A stretch of 64,000 nucleotides of DNA from Halicephalobus mephisto (taxonomy: Eukaryota > Nematoda > Chromadorea > Rhabditida > Panagrolaimidae): assembly GCA_009193035.1 (NCBI GenBank), contig SWDT01000008.1, positions 62,001-126,000 of the forward strand. The letters are read 5' to 3'. Shown here piece after piece: positions 49,041 through 59,633 of this stretch. Under the pieces are notes generated by a model. That model did not search any database. It was not told the origin of the DNA and saw nothing but the letters and a program-made list of their open reading frames with translations. A program made the translations under genes and the position numbers. Position 1 is the stretch's first letter, and each line of letters begins with the position of its first letter.

Positions 49041-50328
49041 ATGGAGCTGCCTTCAGTCAGGTTGGCTTTGGGATGTCTTATTCTGATTTCCGTTGTTGTT
49101 ATTCAAATTACGTTTATTGGAAGTCAGTTGTCTTCCAAATGTGATCTCGAGAAGATTCTACAGTATGAATCTAATTTCAACTTTAAAGACCGTCAATTGC
49201 CCCAGGCATTGATTATTGGGGCCAGGAAAGGAGGGACTAGAGCTCTTCTGGACGCCATGGGTCTTCATCCGATGATCAAGGCTGCCAGACGAGAAGTCCA
49301 TTTTTTCGACCAAAACGAAACCTTTGCCTTAGGGGTTGACTGGTATCGACAGCAGATGCCGCTTTCTCTTCCTGAACAGATTACGGTGGAAAAAACTCCT
49401 GCTTATTTGGCTTCAACAGTAGCTCCAGAAAGAGTCTTCAACATGAACAAAAAAATAAAATTAATCGTTATTTTGAAGAACCCAGTGACGAGAACGATAT
49501 CAGATTTTACTCAAGTTTTGTCGACGAAAATTGAGAGAAACAAGACTCTTCCGACTTTTGAATCCGTGGCTTTTCTCCAGAATTCTACAAAAATCAATAC
49601 AGAGTATAAACCAATCAAAAATTCACTATATTCAGAGCATTTGATCCACTGGTTGCGGTATTTTCCGTTGAATCAGTTTTTGTTTCTTGATGGAGAAAAA
49701 TTTATCAGAGATCCTCTTTCACAGGTTAGTTTTAATATTTTTTAGAGATTTTGTGAATATTTGTGGGATCTTCCATAATCTAAAAGATCTTAAACATTAA
49801 AATTTCATGGAAACTTCTGGATCATTTCAGAATTTTTTGAAAATTTTCGAAATATTGTAAGATTCTGTAGAAATTTTAGATCCTTTTAGAATCTCATGGA
49901 TTTTCGTAATTCGGTAGGAATATCTTAAATATTCAGAATCTAGTTGGAATTCTTTGATTAAAATCTGAAGTTTCTGATTTTGGAATTTTTCAGAACATTC
50001 TAACATTCCACGTCAAAATAGCCTTATATCAATACTAATTTTCGATGTTGAAAATACTGTGATTAAATCAAATTTTCAGCTGAGGAAAGTGGAGACTTTC
50101 TTTAATCTCCCTCATTTGATAACTGAAGATCAACTTGTTTTCAACGATTTCAAAGGGTTTTATTGCTTTAGAAAAAAGGAAAAGAGATCAGCTAGATGTC
50201 TTGGAACGAGCAAAGGCCGACCTCATTATCCGATATCATCATTTACCAAAAAAACTCTTGCCAAAAATTTCCGCAAATTCAACGAACGATTTTTTAAATT
50301 AATTAATCAGAGATTTGATTGGAATTGA
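49041..50328 (+). CDS. hst-3: Heparan sulfate glucosamine 3-O-sulfotransferase
   Basis: Two exons, 49041-49724 and 50080-50328, give 310 residues. Type II Golgi membrane protein: short N-tail, signal anchor at about 8-27 (ALGCLILISVVVIQITFIG), stem, then the sulfotransferase domain. The PAPS 5'-phosphosulfate loop is ALIIGARKGGTRALLDAM; HPMIKAARREVHFFD and VEKTPAYLAS are conserved in 3-O-sulfotransferases; the 3'-phosphate region is KLIVILKNPVTRTISDF. Downstream are LNQFLFLDGEKFIRDP and the C-terminal Cys-containing loop KGFYCFRKKEKRSARCLGTS with the GRPHYP substrate loop. It transfers sulfate to the 3-OH of glucosamine in heparan sulfate, important for neuronal branching and adhesion. Whether it corresponds to hst-3.1 or hst-3.2 cannot be told. 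A good trans-splice acceptor precedes the ATG. Confidence 0.92.
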
Positions 50329-50875
50329 TATTTTTATTGTTGCTACGGGTACATTTTGCAATAAAATCGTTTTAAGATAAATGCTTTTTTTAAATTAAGT
50401 TTTTCAGAATTTGATGAAATTTTTAAAAGCATTCCCCAAAATTGGGAATTCTGGAGATTTCTGCCAAAGTGATGTCATAAGAATATCATTTTCTTAAAAT
50501 AATGTAATCTTTTCTGAATGCTAAAACAACAATTGAATGGGATTAATGAATAATTGTAAAAACGAAAATCCAAATCCGTCTTTATATTGAGAATACGGGT
50601 AATTACACATCGAATTACTGTAGATGTTGTACACAGAATTTGAAAAGAAAATGAATTCATTATATAATCGTAAGCCTTTAATCCTGAATTCTCGAACAAA
50701 TCTCTTTTCAAATTGTTATTACAGATGTCTCTTAACAATACCGATATCTACATTACTCAACGCATCTTAATGCCACTTCTTAAAAGCCTAGCATATCTCA
50801 AAATATCATTTATCCGGAGTTGAAGTTCTCCATATTACCGCACTTTTCTTGTCTCAATTTTCATCTACAACGTCA
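50329..50875. other. Spacer between hst-3 and intronless receptor 1
   Basis: Polyadenylation signal AATAAA near 50360. The last 110 bases before 50876 resemble the region upstream of the other two intronless receptors (AAAAGCCTAGCATATCTC and TCTCAATTTTCATCTACAAC). Confidence 0.5.
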
Positions 50876-51907
50876 ATGGAGCACGACCCAGCAAAGATCC
50901 TGAATGTCCCCTACATCCCTAGACCCTTCATCGACCTCAAGAAGATTGTGGAGTACAACGAATACATCTGCACTTTTTTCGGATTCTTCCTCAACCTCTT
51001 GCTGGCCTACTTGATTATTTTCAAAACTTCCTCAAGACTTAGTGCGTACAAACGAGTCTTCCTCCAAAATTGCTTGGTGGATATTTACTATAATATCACA
51101 AACTCCATTACTCATGCTCAAGTGGAATTCAAGCAGGGAAACTTTTTTGTTCTGATGAATGGTCCTTTTGCTTACATGCCATATCCGTGGTGTGCCATAG
51201 CCATTGGAGTCTGGGTCATTGCCTTGTTCCTGACAGTCACTGGAGTTCCTATCCAATTCATATTCAGATATGCTCTGGTTATACGCTCTCATAAACTGAA
51301 GAATTCAGAATACATAATATTATTTGGAATATCTTGTTTTTTGGCAGTGTTGTACGCTTTCTGTTGGACCAGTGTTCATTGGCCGGATCCTGAAGTCATT
51401 AGAAACAAGTCGGTACTGCTCGCTCAAGATTCCTACTACTATGCCGGAGTCCCGAGTTTTCTGACTGCGGAAATCTGGAGAATTGACCTCCAAATTGTCT
51501 TCAGCTATTGCTACAGCTTGGTTATCGCTTCCTACACTATCATTATCTACACCAGCGTCAAGGTCTACAAGCACATCGCTCAGTCCTCTAATTTACCTGC
51601 GGAGATACTTGACGTCCACAAACAGATCACGTTGACGTTGATGGTACAAGCAGTGGCTCCAGCAATCGTCTGTCTCCTCCCGATTGTTATCTGTGTAACT
51701 GGCTGCTTCCTCTACGTGGATGTTCCTGGACTTGGATTGGTCGTTAGTATCTTCTGGGGCTGGATTCCTATCGTGAATTCTGTTATTACCCTTGTCGCCA
51801 TCAAGACTTATCGGAAGTTTTGTCTTCAATTCTTCAAACGAGCGAAATATGGAGTTCGTCCCATTAGTGTATTTAATATATCGCATAATGGTGTCAATAA
51901 TCACTAG
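50876..51907 (+). CDS. Intronless seven-transmembrane chemoreceptor (Srd-like), copy 1
   Basis: Single exon of 343 residues. The ATG at 50876 is the first in frame and is shared with copies 2 and 3 (MEHDPAKILNV). Seven helices begin with FFLNLLLAYLIIFK; then SAYKRVFLQNCLVDIYYN, QVEFKQGNFFVLMNGPFAYM, PIQFIFRYALVIRS, a second extracellular loop with VHWPDPEVIRNKSVLLAQDS (with a glycosylation site NKS), ITLTLMVQAVAPAIVCLLPI and IKTYRK. It aligns without gaps across both places where the two-intron receptors at 43 and 46 kb are interrupted, yet has no introns. Downstream about 110 bases (AATGTATTTGGACAACTTTA) match copy 2. Likely a chemosensory receptor; ligand unknown. Confidence 0.88.
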   Translation: MEHDPAKILNVPYIPRPFIDLKKIVEYNEYICTFFGFFLNLLLAYLIIFKTSSRLSAYKRVFLQNCLVDIYYNITNSITHAQVEFKQGNFFVLMNGPFAYMPYPWCAIAIGVWVIALFLTVTGVPIQFIFRYALVIRSHKLKNSEYIILFGISCFLAVLYAFCWTSVHWPDPEVIRNKSVLLAQDSYYYAGVPSFLTAEIWRIDLQIVFSYCYSLVIASYTIIIYTSVKVYKHIAQSSNLPAEILDVHKQITLTLMVQAVAPAIVCLLPIVICVTGCFLYVDVPGLGLVVSIFWGWIPIVNSVITLVAIKTYRKFCLQFFKRAKYGVRPISVFNISHNGVNNH

Positions 51908-53880
51908 ACTGAAGTTATGAATTAAATACTGTGAATGAATATAATAATCAATAATGTATTTGGACAACTTTATCTTAAATAAATTTTTTTTGTTGAGTTT
52001 ATAATCAAGGAATTAAAAATCCAATTTAATGAGTGTGTACTTTCTCTTTCTGCTTCTATGAAACCACATTGAGTTCTAAATTTAATCCGTATTCGTCCAA
52101 TCAACATTCAGAGAGTGGGGTTGTAACTTTTGTCGCTTTTCATGAATTTTGAATGCTGAATTTAAAAGTATACAATACTCTAGAATTTAGTTTGATGCAG
52201 TGTATGGAAAAGTATTTCAGGATTTTTTTCCAGTCGTGCTTGGAAACAATTAAGAACATAATTTATAAGTGACTTGGGAAGATATTAATATATCCATCAT
52301 AAAGAACATATAAGATGCGATCAAATAATATGTGAATCATGTCTCTTAGTCATTGCTAAAGGAGAATAGAGTAAATTTTTTATGGCGCTTAACATCGTCT
52401 TTATTCGATAACAAACATTCAGCGTAGTGTTTAAGGATTGAATTTGTCATATGCTGTTAAATAATACCGATTCCATAATCTTATGATACTAGATTAACGT
52501 GTTTATTATTTGATTTTCAAGAACAAAAATACCTAAATAAGTTGGAAAATATTAATGTAATTTTTTAATTCAGAATTATACTTGTTATTTTAATTTTCTA
52601 ACTTTGTGTAAATTTTAAAACGTCTAATTATATTACAAGTATATTTACAGATAATTGATAACAAATAAAAATCAGAAGTTACGAGTGATAAAAAATCGAG
52701 TTTTCGACAAAACCTGATAGAAAATCAAAGCAAATTTCCGGAGATTATCAGAATTAACCAATTGCTATGAAATTTGCTAGAAATAAACTAGAAGTTATCC
52801 TGAATTTTTCAGTGGAAGACTTTCAAGCGAATGAGCATTGAATGCAAAGATATCAAACTTAGAAAGTTAGAAAAAAATCTCCAACAAAGTAATCCATATA
52901 TCATTTCCCTCATTTTTATGTTCTTCTTTAGTTATTTTAAGCGGCTTTCCTCTGATTATAATATTCATAGACGAGAAATCAGAAAGCAAAAGAAATAAGG
53001 CTTTATTTCCTTTCAATAACTTTGTAATGCGTTTTTGAGTTATTTTAGAGAAAGTTACTTTGAACGGTTAAAGCAAAACACCCAGTCTGTCAATATAGAA
53101 TCATACACCGTCTCCCTCCAAAATGAATTAGATTTGGTGCACGCAAAATTTAAAAAAAATCTAATATAAGTGCTATTGGGATATATATTGAATGTTTTGC
53201 AAATTCATCAAGAGTTAATGAAAATGAACAGTTCATATATTGTAAGGTAGCGAACAACATCTTTGTAATAATAACAGAAGTAATTGTTTATCCTTCGACG
53301 AGTATTTTGTTGTAATTTATGAATTACGAAAGATAAGATAATAAAAAAACAAGGGACAACTAGAACATCAATTCCATATATGAAAAACAGCTGATTCAAA
53401 CATTTGTGTCGGGATCACGGTTGTTTATTCAAAGAGCAATTTGGCCGCACCAGTACGCCCATGAACAGTAATGCGCTCTCAAATCTCTGGTAATATAAAT
53501 TGTTCCTTTTCTCGAGTTTAATTGGACAACAACTTTCAAACTAATTTATTATGTACTAGACCTAACTGAATCATGGGAAATTATAGAACATTAAATTCAG
53601 CTTTCCAAAATTTACACAACACTGTGTTAACTACAAGCAGATTCACTGTGTTAATAACGGTGTCGGATAAGGTAATCAGATAATCCTTACCTTTAAGATT
53701 GTATTCATTTAGTTTTATTTTTCTTCCTCTTCACAGTGTCTTAATGTCTAGACTATTCAAGTGATCTCTGTTTGCTTCATTTATAAAGCCTTAAGCATTT
53801 CAAACACGATAACTATCGGAAGCTGAAAATTATCCCCTTTACTGAACTTCAATTTTGTTATATTCTCATTTACAAAGTCG
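51908..53880. other. Spacer between receptor copies 1 and 2
   Basis: AT-rich, no supported exon. The first 110 bases are the conserved 3' flank of the receptor; the last 130 are its conserved 5' flank, including TTATAAAGCCTTAAGCATTT and TTATATTCTCATTTACAAAG. The middle has no recognisable gene. Confidence 0.45.
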
Positions 53881-54930
53881 ATGGAGCATGACCCAGCGAA
53901 GATTCTAAATGTCTCCTACATCCCTAGGCCCTTCATCGACCTCAGGAAGATTGTGGAGTACAATGAATATATTTGTATTGTTTCCGGCTTCGTCCTAAAT
54001 GTCTTGTTGGCCTACTTGATTATTTTTAAAACTTCCTCGAGACTTAGTGCGTATAAACGAGTCTTCCTCCAAAATTGCTTAGTGGATCTTTATTACACCA
54101 TTACAAACTCCATCTCCCACGTTCAAGTGGAATTCAAGCAAGGAAATTTCTTTGCTCTGATGAACGGCCCCTTCTCCTACATGCCATATCCATGGTGTGC
54201 CATAGCTATTGGAGTCTGGGTTATCGCTCTATTCCTGACTGTCACTGGAGTTCCTATCCAATTCATATTCAGATATGCTCTGGTTATACACTCTCATAAG
54301 CTGAAGAATTCAGAATATATAATATTATTTGGAATATCTTGTTTTCTAGCAATAACTTATGCTTTCTGTTGGACCAGTGTGCATTGGCCGGATCCTGAAG
54401 TTATCAGGAACAAATCAGTACTACTGGCTCAAGATTCCTACTACTATGCCGGAGTCCCGAGTTTTCTGACCGCGGAAATCTGGAGAATTGACCTCCAAAT
54501 CGTCTTCTGTTATTGCTATAGTCTGGTCATTGGTTCTTACGGCATCATTATCTACACCAGTGTCAAGGTCTACAAACATATTGCTCGGTCCTCTAATCTG
54601 TCACCAGAAATGGTTGACGTCCACAAACAAATCACGTTAACGTTGATGGTACAAGCGATAGCTCCAGTGATCGTTTGTCTCCTTCCAATCGTTATCTGCG
54701 TGACTGGCTGTTTTCTTTATGTGGACATTCCTGGACTTGGACTGATTGTTACCCTTCTCTGGTCCTGGGTTCCCCTCGTCAACTCCCTTATTGCACTGAT
54801 GGCAATTAAGACTTATCGACAGTTTTGTCTTCAATTCTTCAAACGAGCGAAACAGGGAATCTATCCCAATAATGTATTTTATACTCCGAGTCATGGCATC
54901 AACAATCATCTGACTGAGATTATACATTAA
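53881..54930 (+). CDS. Intronless seven-transmembrane chemoreceptor (Srd-like), copy 2
   Basis: Single exon, 349 residues, starting MEHDPAKILNVSYIPRPFID. Nearly the same protein as copies 1 and 3 with scattered changes: ICIVSGFVLNVLLAYLIIFK in TM1, SHVQVEFKQGNFFALMNGPF, FLAITYAFCWTSVHWPDPEV, and a tail IYPNNVFYTPSHGINNHLTE. It keeps the YAGVPSFLTAEIWRIDLQIV loop and TLMVQAIAPVIVCLLPIVIC in TM6. TM7 reads GLIVTLLWSWVPLVNSLIAL. The 5' and 3' flanks are homologous to those of copy 1, so this copy came from DNA duplication, not from a separate retroposition event. No frame break; all seven helices are complete, so it is probably functional. Confidence 0.88.
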   Translation: MEHDPAKILNVSYIPRPFIDLRKIVEYNEYICIVSGFVLNVLLAYLIIFKTSSRLSAYKRVFLQNCLVDLYYTITNSISHVQVEFKQGNFFALMNGPFSYMPYPWCAIAIGVWVIALFLTVTGVPIQFIFRYALVIHSHKLKNSEYIILFGISCFLAITYAFCWTSVHWPDPEVIRNKSVLLAQDSYYYAGVPSFLTAEIWRIDLQIVFCYCYSLVIGSYGIIIYTSVKVYKHIARSSNLSPEMVDVHKQITLTLMVQAIAPVIVCLLPIVICVTGCFLYVDIPGLGLIVTLLWSWVPLVNSLIALMAIKTYRQFCLQFFKRAKQGIYPNNVFYTPSHGINNHLTEIIH

Positions 54931-56411
54931 ATACTGTAAATATTGTAAATAAATAAAATAATTAGTAATGTATTTGGACAACTTTATCTTAAATAAATTC
55001 CCTTACTGCTAAATTTATGGTCGAACAAATAAAACTTTGATTTCATAAGCATGCACTTATTCTTTTTCTTTGACGAAATCACGGTGACTTTAAATTTAAT
55101 CCATATCCGTTGCATTAAAATTTTTGTTCCTTCTAAAAGAAACAATTATCGAACAAAGGCTGAGTATTAAAAAAAATCTTAAATTTGAATTAAATTTGAA
55201 TAGCCAAAGATCCTCACACTCTGAGGCATAAAAGATGAATTTGACGTGTCTGATAACCTAAGCGCCACTTTGCCAATCGATCTTTAAAGATTCTAAGAAT
55301 GGCTCTGAATGCATAAATTCCTTCGTACTTTTTCTTCATTGCTACAAAAAATACAAACAATCAACAATTGGTAATATAGTAGAAATTCATAATCTTGCAG
55401 TAGTGAAAGTATACTTTTATCAAAAACATTCTGTTTGCTTTATTTGATAATTAATAAAACTACCGTTTTGCAAGTAGACAAGGAAAGAAGAGATTTGGAC
55501 AGCCTATTATTGCCTATCTCGTGACTTGTAGATTTTGCTAATCTAAATGTTTATTTAAATTAATGCAATGTTATTAACGAGTAGAATAGCCATAAATTTC
55601 TATAGTATCGTGTTCTAATAATGTAAAGTAGATTAATAGACGTCTTACTGCGCCTCTTTCTTGAGGATCAACATCTCATGACGTGAGTTTTCAGCAGTGA
55701 GGGACGATTCTAATATTTGGCTTTATCCCTTCATTAATTAGTGTGTGAAGCTGAAAGATTTATCTTTAAATTACACAAACCATTACATACGGACAGTGCA
55801 TTTTAGCTGGAGATTTCGCAATTGTCACAAAAAACATACAAAAACTAGTTCAAAGTTCCAGCGTCACAGGAATTCTCTGCAAATTACAATACAAATCGCC
55901 AATGTGAGGGACCTTAGGGCTCCGGATGTTAAGGATGACGAAAAAAATACAAGCACGTCGTTAATGTCAATAACAACTAGAGGCTAAAATAATTAATCAT
56001 GAGAGCGATATAAGACTCGGTGCAATTGTAGTAAAAAAGTTTGCTAAATATAAGGAATTAATTTTTATTAGTGTGAAGATCACGGATTTCTACTGTAAAC
56101 AGAAATTTTAACTGTATTTTATTTCTTCAATGGTGATTAAAGACAAGAAAAATAAGTCCTTGATCAAGCTAAACTCCATCGTTCTTGCCTGCAAGACAAT
56201 GATAGTTACATATAGTCAAAAACACAAAACATATATGCAACGGTACTAACATGATTTTAAAAAATTAATTACCAAATTCTTGATCAGTCATCGACATTAA
56301 AATTAATATTTTTCTTTTATTAAAAAAGTAATTTGTCTCACAGTTCAAGATTGCTCATTCAAGCTTTATTTCATCTAAATGATTTTCTTGTCGTTAGACT
56401 TTACAATTGTA
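54931..56411. other. Spacer downstream of receptor copy 2
   Basis: Starts with the shared receptor 3' flank (TTAAATACTGTAAA, AATGTATTTGGACAACTTTA, AAATAAATTC). The rest is AT-rich with no supported exon; an open frame at 55745-55987 has no ATG start and no family features. Confidence 0.4.
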
Positions 56412-56879
56412 TTAGTGATCTTCAATATGTGGAAATCTTGGTGGTGGTGGTCTATTATGTAAACGCCGGACTCGGAGAACAAAAGCCATAGTGAAAAATA
56501 GTGCTTGGATCAAGACTTCATGGAACCATTTTTGACATCGACAATAGATTTCAATTATTTTTGGCCATAAGCGGACCACCAATCCTATTAGACATAGTAG
56601 GATAATTAGGAGAAAAAATATCCACGTAGTATGTCCTATGTTGTGAATGATTTCAAAACGAACAGAAGGGATACTGGTTGAAGTGGTCATAACCGTAGGA
56701 CAACTATCTTCGATGTCACGATTGACCAAGTCCGCTGCAGCACAAAAGCAGATTGGTAAACCGTCGGTAGAATTTTCATAATTAGCCACAGTAAGGCAGA
56801 TGGAATTTGGGCGACACAATTGATTTCGAAGACGTCGACAACAGTCCATTACCGTGGCTTGGAAAACCACTTTTTCCAT
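56412..56879 (-). CDS. Unrecognised single-pass membrane protein with Cys-rich EGF-like ectodomain
   Basis: Single open exon of 155 residues with ATG at 56879 (a second at 56849). I do not recognise the family. Residues 13-60 hold eight or so Cys (CC, C, CRPNSIC, CFC, C) in a spacing resembling an EGF-like domain (C-x4-C...GLPICFC). Residues 87-110 are one strong membrane helix (TTWIFFLLIILLCLIGLVVR). The cytosolic tail of about 45 residues is Cys/Trp-containing, then hydrophobic (VLIQALFFTMAFVLRVRR) and ends in RPPPPRFPHIEDH. There is no N-terminal signal peptide, so an upstream exon may be missing. It sits between two intronless receptor genes on the opposite strand. Composition and a clean frame suggest a real gene; the function is unknown. 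Confidence 0.55.
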   Translation of the reverse strand: MEKVVFQATVMDCCRRLRNQLCRPNSICLTVANYENSTDGLPICFCAAADLVNRDIEDSCPTVMTTSTSIPSVRFEIIHNIGHTTWIFFLLIILLCLIGLVVRLWPKIIEIYCRCQKWFHEVLIQALFFTMAFVLRVRRLHNRPPPPRFPHIEDH

Positions 56880-59633
56880 GGTGAAAACTCAAAGAAGTAA
56901 CTTATCAGTTTAGAAATCCAAATAAACAAGCAGATCATCTCCCGTGTTACAGCATTACGCCTATCGGCAAATCTCGTGACTAAGAAATTTTAAAAAAATA
57001 CGGAACTTTTTGAAAGAATATCTTAGTCACTAAAATGAGAAATGCTTAGGACTTCATAGGTGCATAGCGGCTACTAATTCATAAACTTCCGAAACAAGCA
57101 CTAAAAGTCGAAGTTAAGTTAATTACTTGCGTTCTATAGAACTCCATAAATAAATCTCCAAGCATGAATTAACGTTTTTTAACAAATTACCAAACCTTTT
57201 TTTATTTTCTAGTCTTATCTTTATGATTTCAGCTAATCAAAGTAACCCAATTTACAGTAACTGCACTTGATCTTTCATTCCAGATAAGCAAATATTGAGT
57301 AACTATCCACTAACCCTCATCTTTCACTCTTTTTATAACTGCAATTTTAATTCTTTGTTTGCTGTACGATCAAGTAACTATTTATCTTCTGAACCCTACT
57401 TAACAGTCAAATTAACTCATACGTCACCGCTATGTTAGAGAACTAAAGCTTTATTAGTGGTCAAGTCAATCAAGTTATTTTGCTGTAAGAAAACAACGAT
57501 TATTTGACGGTTACAAAGAAAGCTTTATGACGGGGCAAAAATATTGATGCAGTTATCTATAATGCCTCCAATTTAAAACTTTAGCTTCAATTGAGAGGTA
57601 ATCAAAATTATATATGTAATTAAATAACAAATAATTTAAGTCTCTCGAGTACCTGAGTTGATTTTAATGTTGATATTATGATATTTGATTTCTTGAGATG
57701 TTAACACGAAATTAGCAAGTTCTACTGATCAACCTTCTTTTTATGTTCGAAGAACTTGAAGATCTTTATGTGTTCTGAATATTTTCTAATAAAACGATTG
57801 CCAAATTCCAAAATCAAAACGACTAAGATCTTTTGCAATCTGTTCAAATATTTTTCCTTATTCAGAGGAATTTCATTGAATTCGCATTTATGTGTAATAA
57901 CTTGTCTTCTAAGAAAAACGCACCAATAAAAAAGACAAAATTATGGAAATAAATTAAAAAACAAGAAAGAAATCTATGTATTGCTTCAATCCTCTTACAT
58001 TTAAAGTGTGAATTTGGAAAATTAAACCCCAACTCTAACAATAGATTTTTATTTTCTATTCATGATTGATATCAATAAATAACATCCTATTTAACATCAT
58101 GAATTACTCATCGTATAAAGGCTAATTCAAAAACATCATCAGTGTATATTTCTTTCAAAGGATTTAAGAATCCTATTCTTGATTATGGATATTCCTGTAA
58201 TATATTGAGCTAATCCTATTTTTGTTGTGTTCCTATTTGTAAGATACAATATTATGAGATAAATCTTGGGAAACAAAACTCATCCAAGCAAAAGCTAGAA
58301 ATAGAAGAACGGAACTCGTCAGAGTACACGACGTCATAGTGACAATTTTCGAAGTTGAACAATTAAACCTTGACAACTATGTAGGAAGAACCCAGATAAG
58401 TTCAAATATTTTCTAAAGGTTTTTGCTTGAAAACTTGCTCCACAACACTAATGGATCAACAACTATGTTATAATCAAAATCAGTGGATTGAGTTTGTTTC
58501 AACATTATCTTTAAAATCCGAAGTAGCGATGAAGTTACTTTCCATATTGATCAATCTAAACCAATTCAGTGTAATTGTTAGACCTCTAGACAATTTGACG
58601 ACTCTAAGAACGGTTTAAATTAACCATCTCGAACATCTTAGTAGATCGGTAATTCCATATGCACTCGATTAAATGAGATGCACCAAACCTAGAAAAGATC
58701 ATGCATTATAAAAATTTTGCAGTCTTTTTAGCTTTACTGTAGTTTACTATTATTGATGTCTCATTAAATAATAGTAGTTTCAATGATTCTATAATGAGTA
58801 AAGAAGTTGCTAATACAATTTAAGGAATGAAATCATAATACAGTAAGACAGAGATACTTGTAGAGGTAAATGATGAACTTTAATGCAATCAAGAGTCTAC
58901 ATGAAATCCAAACCATATTTTTCCTGTTAATCCTATCGATGACTCTTAAAATCTTCCACTATCCTCATTGTTGTAAAGAATAAGGAATGACCAGACATGG
59001 TCGATTCCGTATGAACTCACAACCTTTATATTCGTGAGCAAAAATCTAACATCAAGTGAAAGTCTCGTTTACAACAGAAATGTATATAGAAATGATTCAG
59101 TTTAATCCTTCGAATAGCCTACATGAGACTCGCCGTAACGCTTAATCAACCAGTGACTTGTAGGATTCCCTTTTGTTTTGCTCTTATCAAGAAAACTGGT
59201 CAACAACAGCTAATACAGTAGAAGATTACAGCCTCCATGCAAACGAAAAAGATTCTTTTGTTAACACAGACTTCTTTTCACAATAGTATTACATTCATTC
59301 GTATTGAAAACACTATATAATGGATTTCGATGACTCCTTAATAATAAGAATGACATTTATTCGTTTCAATATTCAGTACAAATAAATAAGCAATTACAAA
59401 AGGTTCTTCGTAAACAATAAAACCGGATGGAGTTACTAGATAATCCTCATTTTAAAATCGCAATTCTTATCTTCATTGTTTTAAATTCCAAATGTACTAA
59501 TATTTAAATTATCCAAGCAATTAGTTTTTGCTCTACCTATATAAGCCTAAAAATTCCAACAAAGATAATTGTCGACAGCTTAAAGTTTTCTGTTCTGCAC
59601 CTGAATTTTGCTTTATTCTCATCTACAAAATCG
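56880..59633. other. Spacer before receptor copy 3
   Basis: AT-rich, about 2.7 kb, no supported exon and no obvious repeat. The last 130 bases are the shared receptor promoter region, with CTATATAAGCCTAAAAATTC and TTTATTCTCATCTACAAAAT next to the ATG. Confidence 0.45.

Noticed and set aside
55745..55987. 80-codon plus-strand open frame
   Set aside because: Starts at a non-ATG codon, has a low-complexity composition and no family features.
58427..58618. 63-codon plus-strand open frame
   Set aside because: Non-ATG start, no splice signals of quality around it, and length expected by chance.
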